Assembly: GCF_000411975.1 (NCBI RefSeq)
Contig: NZ_ASXG01000094.1
Location: 1-64,000 of the forward strand
Length of the DNA: 64,000 nt
From: Amycolatopsis orientalis DSM 43388
GTDB lineage: Bacteria; Actinomycetota; Actinomycetes; Mycobacteriales; Pseudonocardiaceae
Direction: 5' to 3'
The notes beneath the pieces were generated by a model. The model was not told the DNA's origin, ran no database searches, and was given only the letters and a program-made list of their open reading frames with translations. Positions 46,453 through 55,130 of the stretch are shown in pieces (position 1 is the first letter of the stretch; each line of letters begins with the position of its first letter). The translations under genes and the position numbers were made by a program.

Positions 46453-46805
46453 GCGGTGTGTTCCTCTCCGGAAGAGGCGTCCCGGCGGCGTTCGCGCCGG
46501 GTGCGGTGGACCTCGGTCTCCAGCGCGTCGAGCCGCTGCTGCCAGGCCGGCGGGGCGAGGAGCTGGGTGAGCCAGGCGGTGAGTTCGGCGAAGCCGCGCG
46601 GGTCGAGCGAGTAAAACCGTTGCCTGCCTGCGAGTTCGTCGCGCACCAGCCCGCTTTCCCGCAGCACGCGCAGATGCCGCGACACCGCGGGCCGGCTGAT
46701 GGCGAAGCGCGCGGCGATCTGCCCGGCGGGCAGGCACTGGTGGCGAAGGAGCGCCAGGATGTCCCGCCGCACGGGGTCGGCGATGGCGCTGGCGGCCAGG
46801 TCCAC
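46449..46805 (-). CDS. ArsR-family regulator
   Basis: This 118-residue winged-helix repressor has LAASAIADPVRRDILALLR, then LPAGQIAARFAISRPAVSRHLRVLRESGLV as recognition region, and QRFYSLDPRGFAEL. No Cys metal-binding motif (CxC) is present, so it is not an arsenic or metal sensor but of the kind that pairs with SRPBCC proteins. The GTG start has no Shine-Dalgarno sequence and follows by only three bases a perfect 28-bp operator, so the transcript may be leaderless and is surely autoregulated. Confidence 0.88.
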   Translation of the reverse strand: MDLAASAIADPVRRDILALLRHQCLPAGQIAARFAISRPAVSRHLRVLRESGLVRDELAGRQRFYSLDPRGFAELTAWLTQLLAPPAWQQRLDALETEVHRTRRERRRDASSGEEHTA

Positions 46806-46808
46806 GGT

Positions 46809-46836
46809 GGAAGCGTAACCCAGTGGTTACGCTTCC
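46809..46836. promoter_or_regulatory. ArsR operator with perfect 12-bp arms
   Basis: Arms GGAAGCGTAACC (46809-46820) and GGTTACGCTTCC (46825-46836) with a four-base spacer lie directly before the ArsR start. This is the longest perfect operator-like palindrome in the window. A repressor bound here would also cover the start codon region. Confidence 0.85.
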
Positions 46837-46847
46837 GGCAAGGCCCG

Positions 46848-47210
46848 TCACGGCCAGGTCGACGCTCCACCGCGGCGTTTGCGGACTTCCTTTCCGGTGC
46901 CGGGCGGGAAACCGTGCTTGGTGAGCCGGACCTCGGCGAGTTCGTCGGCGCTGGTGACGGTGAGGAACAGGCTGAGCAGCAGGCTGATCAGCAGCGCGGC
47001 GACGATCATCCCGGCGGGCATCGGCGTGACCAGCCTGAGCACGACGTAGCCCGCGATCAGCCAGGGCAGCGCCTCGACGAAGATCCGGAACGCGAAGCGC
47101 AGCACCCAGGTTTTCGCGGTCGCGTCGTACAGCACCCACTCGCGGTACTCCTCGGGGAGCACCCCGCCGTAGACGTAGTGCAGCCAGCGCACCGGGCCGG
47201 GTCGCTTCAT
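46848..47210 (-). CDS. DUF5313-family small membrane protein
   Basis: This 120-residue protein starts RPGPVRWLHYVYGGVLP and has WVLYDATAKTWVLRF, followed by two transmembrane helices (about 45-85) and a positively charged tail. This is the DUF5313 pattern found in actinobacteria. No function is known. It follows the SigJ gene by 20 bases on the same strand and may be co-transcribed with it. Confidence 0.78.
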   Translation of the reverse strand: MKRPGPVRWLHYVYGGVLPEEYREWVLYDATAKTWVLRFAFRIFVEALPWLIAGYVVLRLVTPMPAGMIVAALLISLLLSLFLTVTSADELAEVRLTKHGFPPGTGKEVRKRRGGASTWP

Positions 47211-47230
47211 CCCCGCCGGGTACCCCGCGC

Positions 47231-48097
47231 TCAGCCGGGATACGCCCCGAGCTTGGCCGGATTCATCAGCCAGAACACCCGGTGGATGCCCTCGGCCGCC
47301 GCCGCCACGGTCAGCACCGCGGTGACGGTTCCGCCGTGGCTCACCACCGCCGCGGGCTGGCCGTTCGCGTCGCTCCAGCGCACCTCGGCGCCGGTCCAGA
47401 ACCGGTTGGCGAACGCGCGGACGTACTTCGCCACGGTGCGCGCGCCGACCACCGGGATCCGCGTCGCGCGGACCGCGCCGCCGCCGTCGGAGTAGCTGAC
47501 GACGTCCTCGGCGAGCAGTTTCTCCAGCGTCGCGAGGTCGCCGGAGCGCGCGGCATCCACGAACGCCGCGAGCAGCCGACGCTGTTCCGCCGGTTCGACC
47601 GGCGTCCGGCGTTCCGCGGCGAGGTGTTTGCGCGCTCGGCTGACCAGCTGGCGCGCGTTCACCTCGGTGGTCTGCACGATGTCAGCGATCTGCGGATACG
47701 GATAGTCGAACGCTTCGCGCAGCACGTACGCCGCCCGTTCCGTCGGCGGCAGCTTCTCCAGCAGGAACAGCACGGCCACCTCGAGCGCGGCGGCTCGTTC
47801 GGCGCCGAGCTGCGGGTCGGCGGACGTGTCGACCGGTTCGGGCAGCCACGGGCCGACGTAGGTTTCGTGCCGGGCGCGGGCGGTCTGGCTCGCGGTGATG
47901 GCCAGCCGGGTCGTGGTGGTGGCGAGGAACGCACCCGGGTCGCGGACGGCCGAACGGTCGCAGGTCTGCCAGCGCAGCCAGACGTCCTGCAAGAGGTCTT
48001 CGGCGTCGGCGACGCTGCCGAGCATCCGGTAGGCGATCCCGAACAGCCGCGGCCGGACCTGTGCGAACACCGAGGCGGCCTCGGCGAGTTCCTCCAT
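47231..48097 (-). CDS. sigJ: ECF41-type sigma factor with SnoaL-like tail (SigJ)
   Basis: This 288-residue sigma factor has region 2 (FGIAYRMLGSVADAEDLLQDVWLRW), region 4 (YPYPQIADIVQTTEVNARQLVSRARKHL), and a C-terminal NTF2/SnoaL-like domain of about 110 residues ending NPAKLGAYPG. The fused domain and the NPAKL tail define ECF41, where that domain takes the place of an anti-sigma factor. ECF41 genes usually lie next to an oxidoreductase, carboxymuconolactone decarboxylase or NAD(P)-binding gene with a TGTCACA promoter; the divergent gene at 48232 fits exactly. Confidence 0.9.
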   Translation of the reverse strand: MEELAEAASVFAQVRPRLFGIAYRMLGSVADAEDLLQDVWLRWQTCDRSAVRDPGAFLATTTTRLAITASQTARARHETYVGPWLPEPVDTSADPQLGAERAAALEVAVLFLLEKLPPTERAAYVLREAFDYPYPQIADIVQTTEVNARQLVSRARKHLAAERRTPVEPAEQRRLLAAFVDAARSGDLATLEKLLAEDVVSYSDGGGAVRATRIPVVGARTVAKYVRAFANRFWTGAEVRWSDANGQPAAVVSHGGTVTAVLTVAAAAEGIHRVFWLMNPAKLGAYPG

Positions 48098-48152
48098 CAG
48101 CGGCGCGTTCCTTCCTGCTGCGGCGGGCCTTCGCGAGCTTAGCGGGCAGGGG

Positions 48153-48179
48153 TGTCACAAATCGGCGTGCTGTCCGGTC
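48153..48179 (+). promoter_or_regulatory. ECF41-like promoter
   Basis: TGTCACA (48153-48159) matches the ECF41 -35 element as I recall it. Sixteen bases later stands GGTC (48176-48179), one base off the expected CGTC. It points toward the NAD(P)-binding protein gene 53 bases downstream. Confidence 0.7.
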
Positions 48180-48231
48180 CTGACTGGCGACGCGCGCGGC
48201 GACCGCCGCGGCGGAACAGGAGGGAACGAGC

Positions 48232-48966
48232 ATGAAGATCGTCGTCATCGGCGGAACCGGGCGGATCGGTTCGCAGGTCGTGCGCCTGCTCGACGGGCAC
48301 GAGGCGGTGGCGGCCGCGCCGAGCACCGGCGTGAACGCCCTGACCGGTGAAGGGCTGTCCGAGGTGCTGCGAGGCGTCGACGTGCTGGTGGACGTGTCGA
48401 ATTCGCCGTCGTTCGCGGACGACGACGTCATGGACTTCTTCCAGCGCTCCACCGGGAATCTGGTGCGGGCGGCGCGCGAAGCCGGGGTGCGGCAGTTCGT
48501 CGCGCTGTCCGTCGTGGGCGCCGACGAGCTGCCGGATTCCGGGTACCTGCGGGCGAAGGTCGCGCAGGAGAAGCTGATCCAGGCGAGCGGCCTGCCCTAC
48601 ACGATCGTGCGGGCGACGCAGTTCCTGGAGTTCGCGGACGCGATCGCGGACACGTCGACGGTCGACGGCGTGGTGCGGCTTTCCGACGGCGGCGCGCAGC
48701 CGATCGCGGCGGAGGATGTCGCGGTGGCGGTCGCGCGGGCCGCGGGCGAGCCGCCGGTCGGCGGGATCGTCGAGATCGGCGGGCCGGAGGTGCTGCCGAT
48801 GGACGAGTGGATCCGGCGGGTGCTGACCGCGCGGGAAGACCCGCGCGAGGTGGTGACCGATCCGGAGGCGAAGTACTTCGGGGCGGTGCTGGGCAAGGAA
48901 AGCCTGGTGCCCGCAGAAGGGGCGGGGCGGGGGAAAATCGGGCTGACGGAATGGCTGAACTCGTGA
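48232..48966 (+). CDS. NmrA-like NAD(P)-binding protein, likely ECF41 target
   Basis: This 244-residue atypical short-chain dehydrogenase has the nucleotide-binding loop GGTGRIGS at the N-terminus and FVALSVVGADELPDSGYLRAKVAQEKLI, where the usual YxxxK is seen as Y-L-R-A-K. The C-terminal half has the NmrA/NAD-dependent epimerase-like layout. It may be an oxidoreductase or a redox-sensing regulator. It is divergent from sigJ and carries the ECF41 promoter, so it should be the main target of that sigma factor. Confidence 0.85.
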   Translation: MKIVVIGGTGRIGSQVVRLLDGHEAVAAAPSTGVNALTGEGLSEVLRGVDVLVDVSNSPSFADDDVMDFFQRSTGNLVRAAREAGVRQFVALSVVGADELPDSGYLRAKVAQEKLIQASGLPYTIVRATQFLEFADAIADTSTVDGVVRLSDGGAQPIAAEDVAVAVARAAGEPPVGGIVEIGGPEVLPMDEWIRRVLTAREDPREVVTDPEAKYFGAVLGKESLVPAEGAGRGKIGLTEWLNS

Positions 48967-49003
48967 GCGGCGTCGCCGTCGAGAACCGGCGACGCCGCTC
49001 ACG
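48962..49003. terminator. 17-bp perfect hairpin between convergent genes
   Basis: The stem CGTGAGCGGCGTCGCCG (48962-48978) pairs fully with 48987-49003 across an eight-base loop. It begins inside the stop codon of the upstream gene and ends two bases before the convergent phosphatase stop. There is no U-run. Confidence 0.75.
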
Positions 49004-49005
49004 AG

Positions 49006-49557
49006 TCAGGAAAGCTGGCCGTCGTAGTCGGGCAGTTTGAAGCCCTTTTCGTAGTCCCCGCCTTCGAGATCGGTGGACCGGTTGCCGATGTTCGCCGTGA
49101 TCGTGTAGCCCTGCTCGGTCAGGTCCGCGCGGCAGCGCTGCTTGCCCGCCGCGGTGCCCTCGCCGGATTTGCGGGTGCAGATCGCGTCGATCGGGTAGCC
49201 CGCGTTGCTCAGCTGGATGCGCGCGGAGGAGGAACTGGTGCGCGCCGTCACGAAAAGGACGGACACGTGGTGCTGGCTTGCCCATTGGGCGACCGCGAGC
49301 ACCGGCCGGTTCGGTTCGCCGGGGTGGTATTCGGTTTCCAGCGAGGTGTTGTCGATGTCCAGCACGATCGCCAGCCCGGACCCGCCGCGGGCGACCCGGT
49401 CGGTCAGCCACGGAATGGCCGGGTCGACGGCTTCGCGCACGTCGGCCTGCCATTGGTCGTAGCTGGGCAACTCGGACGCCGAGGCCGACGCGGTGGCCGG
49501 GGCGGCGATCAGCCCGGCGACGGCGAGAATCGCGGCGCAGGCGCTTTTGACGTTCAT
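49006..49557 (-). CDS. Secreted HAD-family acid phosphatase
   Basis: At 183 residues, an N-terminal signal peptide (NVKSACAAILAVAGLIAAPATASASA, about 1-27) leads to a HAD domain. The nucleophile motif is LDIDNTSLETEY (DxDNT), then FVTARTSS (motif II) and TANIGNRSTDLEG (acidic end). This resembles class B/ e(P4)-like acid phosphatases that strip phosphate from nucleotides outside the cell. AAGGAG precedes the ATG chosen, and a longer in-frame start upstream is not signal-like. Its end meets the strong hairpin. Confidence 0.85.
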   Translation of the reverse strand: MNVKSACAAILAVAGLIAAPATASASASELPSYDQWQADVREAVDPAIPWLTDRVARGGSGLAIVLDIDNTSLETEYHPGEPNRPVLAVAQWASQHHVSVLFVTARTSSSSARIQLSNAGYPIDAICTRKSGEGTAAGKQRCRADLTEQGYTITANIGNRSTDLEGGDYEKGFKLPDYDGQLS

Positions 49558-49710
49558 CGGCGCGTTTTTCTCCTTAGCGTGGCGGGAACTGCCGCCGCTC
49601 ACGCTAATCGCGCCGGGACTTTCGCTGCACCGTCGTTAGTCGGTTAATCGGAACAACGGAATTCGCGCGCTGTTCACCGGAAACTCTCGCCGGGTTTTCC
49701 GTGGTGCGGC

Positions 49711-49749
49711 GGGGTGCGGACCGGCCGCGCGCCGGACGGTCCGCACCCC
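49711..49749 (-). terminator. Terminator hairpin after the aldo/keto reductase
   Basis: Arms GGGGTGCGGACC (49711-49722) and GGTCCGCACCCC (49738-49749) form a perfect 12-bp stem with a 15-base loop just downstream of the reductase stop. Confidence 0.65.
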
Positions 49750-49758
49750 GGTCCGCCG

Positions 49759-50628
49759 TCATCCGGCGATGGTGTCCAATTCGGCCAGCGCGTCCGCGGG
49801 CAGTTCCAGATCGGCCGCCGCCACGTTCTCCCGCAGATGCGCGACCGACGACGTGCCGGGGATCAGCAGGATGTTCGGCGACTGGTGCAGCAGCCAGGCC
49901 AGCGCGACCGCCTTCGGGCTGGCGCCGAGCCGGGCGGCGACGTCGTCCAGCGTCGAGGACTGCAGCGGGCTGAACCCGCCGAGCGGCCAGAACGGGACGT
50001 AGGAAATTCCTTGCCCGGCAAGGGATTCGATCAGCTTCTCGTCGCCGCGGTGCGCCACGTTGTACCAGTTCTGCACGGTGACCACCGGCGCGATCGACTG
50101 CGCCTCGGCCACCTGCTCGGCGTCGACCACGCTCACGCCGAGCTCCTTGATCTTGCCTTCCTGGCGCAGTTCGGCGAGCGCGCCGAACGGTTCGGCCAGC
50201 GAGCCCGGCACCGGCGAGTGTCCGTCCGGTCCGCCGCCGACGCGCAGGTTCACCACGTCGAGCGCCTCGACGCCGAGGTTGCGCAGGTTCGATTCCACCT
50301 GTTGGCGCAGCTGCTCGGGGGAACGCTCGTGGATCCAGCCGCCCTGGTCGTCGCGCACCGCGCCGACCTTGGTGACGATCTGCAGCCCGTCGTAGGGCGC
50401 GAGCGCTTCGCGGAGCAGCTCGTTCGTCACGTACGGACCGTAGAAGTCGGCGGTGTCGATGTGGTTCACGCCCAGCTCGACGGCCGTGCGCAGGACCGCG
50501 ATCGCCTCGTCGCGGTCGTTCGGCGGCCCGAAGACGCCGGGGCCGGCCAGCTGCATCGCGCCGTATCCCAGGCGGGCGACGGTGCGCCCGGCCAACGGGT
50601 ACGTCCCGCCGGGGGAGTTGTCGGTCAA
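49759..50628 (-). CDS. Aldo/keto reductase
   Basis: This 289-residue TIM-barrel reductase has GYGAMQLAGPGVFG near 20, the catalytic Asp-Tyr pair in NHIDTADFYGPY near 55, and then a KVG lysine. The histidine position near 110 reads VVNLRVG rather than a usual H-containing segment. NADPH-binding end segments include LLIPGTSSVAHLREN near 255. The frame is open far upstream as a shadow; TTG at 50628 with GGGCGGA before it gives the natural N-terminus. It is divergent from an amidohydrolase gene. Confidence 0.85.
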   Translation of the reverse strand: MTDNSPGGTYPLAGRTVARLGYGAMQLAGPGVFGPPNDRDEAIAVLRTAVELGVNHIDTADFYGPYVTNELLREALAPYDGLQIVTKVGAVRDDQGGWIHERSPEQLRQQVESNLRNLGVEALDVVNLRVGGGPDGHSPVPGSLAEPFGALAELRQEGKIKELGVSVVDAEQVAEAQSIAPVVTVQNWYNVAHRGDEKLIESLAGQGISYVPFWPLGGFSPLQSSTLDDVAARLGASPKAVALAWLLHQSPNILLIPGTSSVAHLRENVAAADLELPADALAELDTIAG

Positions 50629-50766
50629 TGTTCCGCCCTTCTTTCGTCGCCGCGCCGGTGCCGTCGCGGCTGCCGTCCATGGTGCGGCCGGCGGCGCGGC
50701 GCGGCCAGTACCCCTCGGTCCTGGGAGTGTCAGGGCCAGGCTCGCGGGATCGTCTGCGGGGTAATT

Positions 50767-50776
50767 TGGTATACCA
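50767..50776 (+). promoter_or_regulatory. GntR-like palindrome and -10 box at the amidohydrolase start
   Basis: TGGTATACCA is a perfect 10-bp palindrome of the kind bound by GntR-family regulators. TATACC within it (50770-50775) is placed exactly as a -10 element for a transcript starting at the ATG (50782). No ribosome site lies between, so the gene may be leaderless and repressed at the promoter. Confidence 0.5.
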
Positions 50777-50781
50777 TTGAC

Positions 50782-51969
50782 ATGGCTTCTCTCACTGTGA
50801 CCGGTGTGCGCCCGTGGGGCGGCGACCCGGCTGACCTCGTCCTCGACGGCGACCGCATCTCCGACGTCCGGCCCGCGGGTTCCGCCCCGGTCGAGGGCGA
50901 GCGGATCGACGGCGCGGGCCTGCTCGCGCTGCCCGGATTCGTCAATTCGCACGCGCACGTCGACAAGAGCTGGTGGGGCAAGCCGTGGGTGTCCTACGGC
51001 GGCGTCGCGACCACCGAGGGCCGCATCGCGCACGAGCGCGCCGAGCGGGACGCGCTGGGCATCCCGAGCGTCGAGACCGCGGAGACGGTGCTGCGCGAAT
51101 TCCTGCGGCACGGCACCACCGCGGCGCGCAGCCACGTGGACGTCGACCTGGGCCTTGGCCTGAGTGGCATCGACATCGTGCGGGAAGCCGCGGAACGGCT
51201 GGGCGGCGCGGTGGAGGTCGAGATCGTCGCCTTCCCGCAGGACGGCGTGCTGCGGCGACCGGGGGTGCTGAAACTCCTCGACGAAGCCGCGGCGGAGGGC
51301 GCGAACTGGATCGGCGGACTCGACCCGGCGGGCATCGACCGGGACCCGGTCGGCCAGCTCGACGGGTTGTTCGACATCGCCGAGCGGCGCGGCGTGGGCC
51401 TCGACATCCACCTGCACGACGGCGGCGAGCTGGGCGCGTTCCAGTACGAGCTGATCGCGGACCGGACCGTGCGCGCCGGGCTGCAGGGCAAAGTCACCGT
51501 GTCGCACGGCTTCGCGCTCGGCGAGGTCCCTCCGGCACGGCAGGCGGCGCTGCTCGACCGGATCGCCGAAGCGGGCATCTCGCTGGCGACCGTCGCCCCG
51601 GTGCGGACGGCTCCGCTGCCGTGGCCCGAGCTGTCCGCACGCGAGGTGCCGGTCGGCCTCGGCACGGACGGGATCCGCGACCTGTGGTCCCCTTACGGCG
51701 ACGGCGACCTCCTGCGGATCGCGCTCGGTTTCGCCCGGTTGCACGGGCTGCGGAAGGACGAGGACCTGACGGCGGCGGTGGAGCTGGCGACGCGGCGGGC
51801 GGCGTCGTTCGTGGCCCGGGAGCGGCATGACCTGGCACCGGGATGCCGGGCGGACGTGGTGCTGGTGGCGGCGGAGAACGTGCCGGACGCGTTGACGCGG
51901 GCGCCGGCGCGCTCGCTGGTGCTCGCGGGCGGCCGGGTGGTGGCGCGGGACGGCGAGGTGCTCGTCTGA
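50782..51969 (+). CDS. Amidohydrolase, cytosine deaminase-like (D-aminoacylase superfamily)
   Basis: This 395-residue metal-dependent hydrolase has the metal-binding HAHVDKSWW motif near 57, SHVDVDLGL near 115, IHLHDGGE near 213, SHGFALG near 238, and the distal Asp in GLGTDGIRD near 295. This order is that of cytosine deaminase and its relatives that act on N-substituted heterocycles or carbamates. A short urease-like beta-domain is formed by both ends. The start is supported by position rather than a Shine-Dalgarno sequence. The substrate is unknown. Confidence 0.83.
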   Translation: MASLTVTGVRPWGGDPADLVLDGDRISDVRPAGSAPVEGERIDGAGLLALPGFVNSHAHVDKSWWGKPWVSYGGVATTEGRIAHERAERDALGIPSVETAETVLREFLRHGTTAARSHVDVDLGLGLSGIDIVREAAERLGGAVEVEIVAFPQDGVLRRPGVLKLLDEAAAEGANWIGGLDPAGIDRDPVGQLDGLFDIAERRGVGLDIHLHDGGELGAFQYELIADRTVRAGLQGKVTVSHGFALGEVPPARQAALLDRIAEAGISLATVAPVRTAPLPWPELSAREVPVGLGTDGIRDLWSPYGDGDLLRIALGFARLHGLRKDEDLTAAVELATRRAASFVARERHDLAPGCRADVVLVAAENVPDALTRAPARSLVLAGGRVVARDGEVLV

Positions 51970-52056
51970 GGAGTTCGTCCGGTGCTCCAGCCGGCCGCGG
52001 AATTTTCCGTAGGCCGCGACGAACTTTCGGTCCCGGCGCGGCGCTACCTTCCCGGG

Positions 52057-53412
52057 ATGGACAAGCTCGACGCTCTCCGCAGGCGGCTGGAGCACGATCT
52101 TCCCGCACTGCTGGAACACCACCGGGTCCCCGCCGCCGTGCTCGCGGTCGCGGTCGGCGAGGACACCGCCACCGCGGCCGCCGGGGTGCTGAACCTCGGC
52201 ACCGGCGTCACCACCACCGCCGATTCGGTATTCCAAATCGGCTCGATCGCCAAAGTGTGGACCGCCACCCTCGTCCTGCAGCTCGTGGACGAGGGCCGGG
52301 TCGATCTCGACGCCCCGATCCGGAAGTACCTCCCCGACCTCAAACTGGGCGAGGCGGCCATCACCGTGCGCCAGCTGCTCAGCCACACCGCCGGGTTCGA
52401 GGGCGACCTCTTCACCGACACCGGCCCCGGCGACGACGCGGTGGAGAAGTTCGTCGCGACCCTCGACGGCGTCGCCCAGCTCTTCCCGCCCGGAGAGTTG
52501 TTCTCCTACAACAACGCCGGGTACGTCGTCCTCGGACGGCTGGTGGAAGTGCTGCGCGGCAAGCATTACGAGGACTGCCTTCGCGAATACCTCGCCGCAC
52601 CGCTCGGGCTGCGGCAGTTTTGCCCGAACGCCCTCGACGCCCTCCGTTTCCGCGCCGCGATCGGGCACCTCGAACCCGAACCAGGCGCGGACCTCGTGCC
52701 CGCGCCGTTCTGGTCGATGCTGCGGTCCAACGGCCCGGCCGGGTCGTCGCTAGCGATGTCCGCGGCGGATTTGGTCGCCTTCGGCCGTATGCACCTCGCG
52801 GGCGGGGCCGGAGTGCTGAGCGCGGAAAGCGCCGCGGCCATGGTGCGGCGGCAGATCAGCCTTCCGCCGCTGGGCATCATGGGCGACGCGTGGGGCCTCG
52901 GCTGGGAGCTGTTCGACACCCCGACCGGGCAGGTTTACGGCCACGACGGCAACACCATCGGCCAATCGGCGTTCTTGCGGCTGGCGCCGGAACGCGATCT
53001 CGTGGTGGCGTTGCTGACCAACGGCGGCGACGCGATGAGCCTCTACGCCGACCTCGTTCCCGCGCTGCTCAAGGAATTCGGGGGCGTCGAGGTGTCGCTG
53101 CCGCCGCGTCCGCCTGCCGAACCGCAGCCGTTCGCCGCGGACCGGTATCTCGGCACGTACGCCAGCACGGTCGCCGATCTCGTGGTTTCCCAAGACGACG
53201 ACGGCCGGGTCTGGCTGGAGCAACGTCCTAAAGGGACAGCGGCGGAACTGAGCGCCGCCAGCAAATCGGAACTGGTCTTGCTCGAGGGCGACACGTTGAT
53301 CCTTCGCGAGGCGCAGGCCGGAATCCATCTGCCGCTGGTGTTCCTCGGCGACGACGGCTCCGGTCGTGCGCGGTACGTCCATTCGGGGAGGGCGACCCGT
53401 CGCGCCGAGTGA
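52057..53412 (+). CDS. Serine hydrolase, beta-lactamase fold
   Basis: This 451-residue class C-type serine hydrolase has SxxK in QIGSIAKVWT near 62, the YNN triad in FSYNNAGYVV near 152, and the third motif as GHDGNT near 295. A C-terminal extension (about 350-451) forms a second beta-domain as in D-amino acid amidase-like and Pab87-like enzymes. No signal peptide is seen. The ATG at 52057 was chosen because the upstream extension is not protein-like. It is followed by a hairpin and a convergent gene. Confidence 0.85.
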   Translation: MDKLDALRRRLEHDLPALLEHHRVPAAVLAVAVGEDTATAAAGVLNLGTGVTTTADSVFQIGSIAKVWTATLVLQLVDEGRVDLDAPIRKYLPDLKLGEAAITVRQLLSHTAGFEGDLFTDTGPGDDAVEKFVATLDGVAQLFPPGELFSYNNAGYVVLGRLVEVLRGKHYEDCLREYLAAPLGLRQFCPNALDALRFRAAIGHLEPEPGADLVPAPFWSMLRSNGPAGSSLAMSAADLVAFGRMHLAGGAGVLSAESAAAMVRRQISLPPLGIMGDAWGLGWELFDTPTGQVYGHDGNTIGQSAFLRLAPERDLVVALLTNGGDAMSLYADLVPALLKEFGGVEVSLPPRPPAEPQPFAADRYLGTYASTVADLVVSQDDDGRVWLEQRPKGTAAELSAASKSELVLLEGDTLILREAQAGIHLPLVFLGDDGSGRARYVHSGRATRRAE

Positions 53413-53512
53413 CCGGGCGGCTTTCCCAGGTCCGGACCGAGCCGGTGCGGCACGGCGGCCTGCTTCGGCGACAACCCGCCGCACCAGATGGACGGGGTCG
53501 AACGGGACCGGA

Positions 53513-53541
53513 GCCCGGCAGTCCGCAATGGACTGCCGGGC
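53513..53541. terminator. Bidirectional hairpin between convergent genes
   Basis: Arms GCCCGGCAGTCC (53513-53524) and GGACTGCCGGGC (53530-53541) with a five-base loop lie between the serine hydrolase and the aldehyde dehydrogenase stop codons. Confidence 0.75.
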
Positions 53542-53552
53542 CCCGGGAGCGT

Positions 53553-54989
53553 TCAGTAGCCGTAGTGCAGCCAAACCGCCTTCGTTTCGGTGTAGGCGTC
53601 CAGCGCCCACGGACCCATCTCGCGGCCCCAGCCCGACGCCTTGTACCCGCCCCACGGAGCGGCCATGTCCGGGATCGGCGGCATGTTCACGAACACCGCG
53701 CCCGCCCGGATTCCGTCCGCATAGCGTTGCGCGGTGCGGATGTCGCGAGTCCACACGGTCGCGGCGAGCCCGTACTGGGTGTCGTTCGCGCGCGCGACCA
53801 GCTCGTCCGGGTCGTCGTACGGCGTCACCGCGAGCACCGGGCCGAAGATTTCCTCGCGCATGATCGTCATGGTGTCGGTGACGCCCGCGAACAGCGTCGG
53901 CTGGTAGAAGTAGCCGTCGCGGTCGACTTCCGAGCCGCCGGTGACCAGGTCCGCGCCCTCGGAACGGCCGGCGGCCACGAGGTTCGCCACGTGCTTGCGG
54001 TGTTTGTCCGACACGAGCGGGCCGACCTGGGTCGTCTCGTCCAGACCGGGGCCTACCCGCAGTCCGTCGAGCCCGGCGGCCATTTTCTCCACGAACTCCT
54101 GCTCGCGTTTGCGGTCGACGTAGAACCGCGTGTACGCCGCGCAGACCTGCCCGGTGTTCAGCGTCGCGCCCGCGAGGTTGCCCGCGACGGCGGCGTCCAG
54201 ATCGGCGTCCGCGGCGATGATGCTCGGGGCCTTGCCGCCGAGTTCGAGCGTCAGCCGCTTGAGGTTGGACTCCGCGCTCGCCGCGGTGATCAGCTTCCCG
54301 ACCGCGGTGGAGCCGGTGTAGGAGACGTGGTCGACGTCGTGGTGCGAGCTGAGCATCGCGCCCACCGGGCCGTCGCCGGTCACCAGGTTGACCACGCCAG
54401 CTGGGATACCGGCCTGCTCGGTCAGCTGAACCAGCCGGATGCTGGTGAGCGGGGTGACTTCGCTCGGCTTGATCACCACGGTGTTGCCGGTGGCGAGCGC
54501 GGGCGCGAGCTTCCACACGAGGATCATCAGCGGGAAGTTCCACGGCGTGATCAGCGCGTTCACCCCGACCGGCTCGCGGCGCGTGTAATGCAGGGTGTCC
54601 GGGAACGAAACCGGGTTCGTGGTGCCCTGGATTTTCGTGACCCAGCCGGCGAAATACCGCAGGTGCTCGGCCGCGCCGGTGACGCTGACCTGGCGGGAGA
54701 TGCCGATCGGCTGGCCCTGGTCGCGGGTTTCGAGAGCGGCGAGTTCCTCGTGGTGCTCCTCGACGAGATCCGCGAGGCGGAACAGCAGTTTCGCCCGCTG
54801 CGCGGGGGCGAGCCCGGCCCACTCCGGCGAGGTCAGCGCGCGGCGCGCGGCGGCGACCGCGGCGTCGACGTCGGCCTGTGTCGCCGTCCCGACGTCTTCG
54901 AGAACCGTGCCGGTGGCCGGATCGCGCGTCGGGATGGGCTCCCCACCGGCCTCGGTCCACTGACCGTCGATGAACAGGCGTGTCGGCAT
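53553..54989 (-). CDS. Aldehyde dehydrogenase
   Basis: This 478-residue enzyme has ITPWNFPLMI near 150, the base glutamate in LELGGKAPS near 250, and the catalytic cysteine in GQVCAAYTR near 285. It is in the same broad group as betaine-aldehyde and phenylacetaldehyde dehydrogenases. It is divergent from a GMC oxidoreductase gene at 55131, and the pair is organised like choline/alcohol oxidase plus aldehyde dehydrogenase. That suggests oxidation of an alcohol to an acid, although the substrate is unknown. Confidence 0.92.
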   Translation of the reverse strand: MPTRLFIDGQWTEAGGEPIPTRDPATGTVLEDVGTATQADVDAAVAAARRALTSPEWAGLAPAQRAKLLFRLADLVEEHHEELAALETRDQGQPIGISRQVSVTGAAEHLRYFAGWVTKIQGTTNPVSFPDTLHYTRREPVGVNALITPWNFPLMILVWKLAPALATGNTVVIKPSEVTPLTSIRLVQLTEQAGIPAGVVNLVTGDGPVGAMLSSHHDVDHVSYTGSTAVGKLITAASAESNLKRLTLELGGKAPSIIAADADLDAAVAGNLAGATLNTGQVCAAYTRFYVDRKREQEFVEKMAAGLDGLRVGPGLDETTQVGPLVSDKHRKHVANLVAAGRSEGADLVTGGSEVDRDGYFYQPTLFAGVTDTMTIMREEIFGPVLAVTPYDDPDELVARANDTQYGLAATVWTRDIRTAQRYADGIRAGAVFVNMPPIPDMAAPWGGYKASGWGREMGPWALDAYTETKAVWLHYGY

Positions 54990-55130
54990 GGCGCTCCCTC
55001 GTCGCAAGCTTCTGGTCGCATCCGAGTATCGGCGCGCGGGGTGCGGGCGGTCTTGTCCGCGAGGGCACGCCCGTTGTCGGCGAGTGAAGACAATCCCGGG
55101 CCTGGCCGGGGAAGCGGTCAGGATCAGGGC

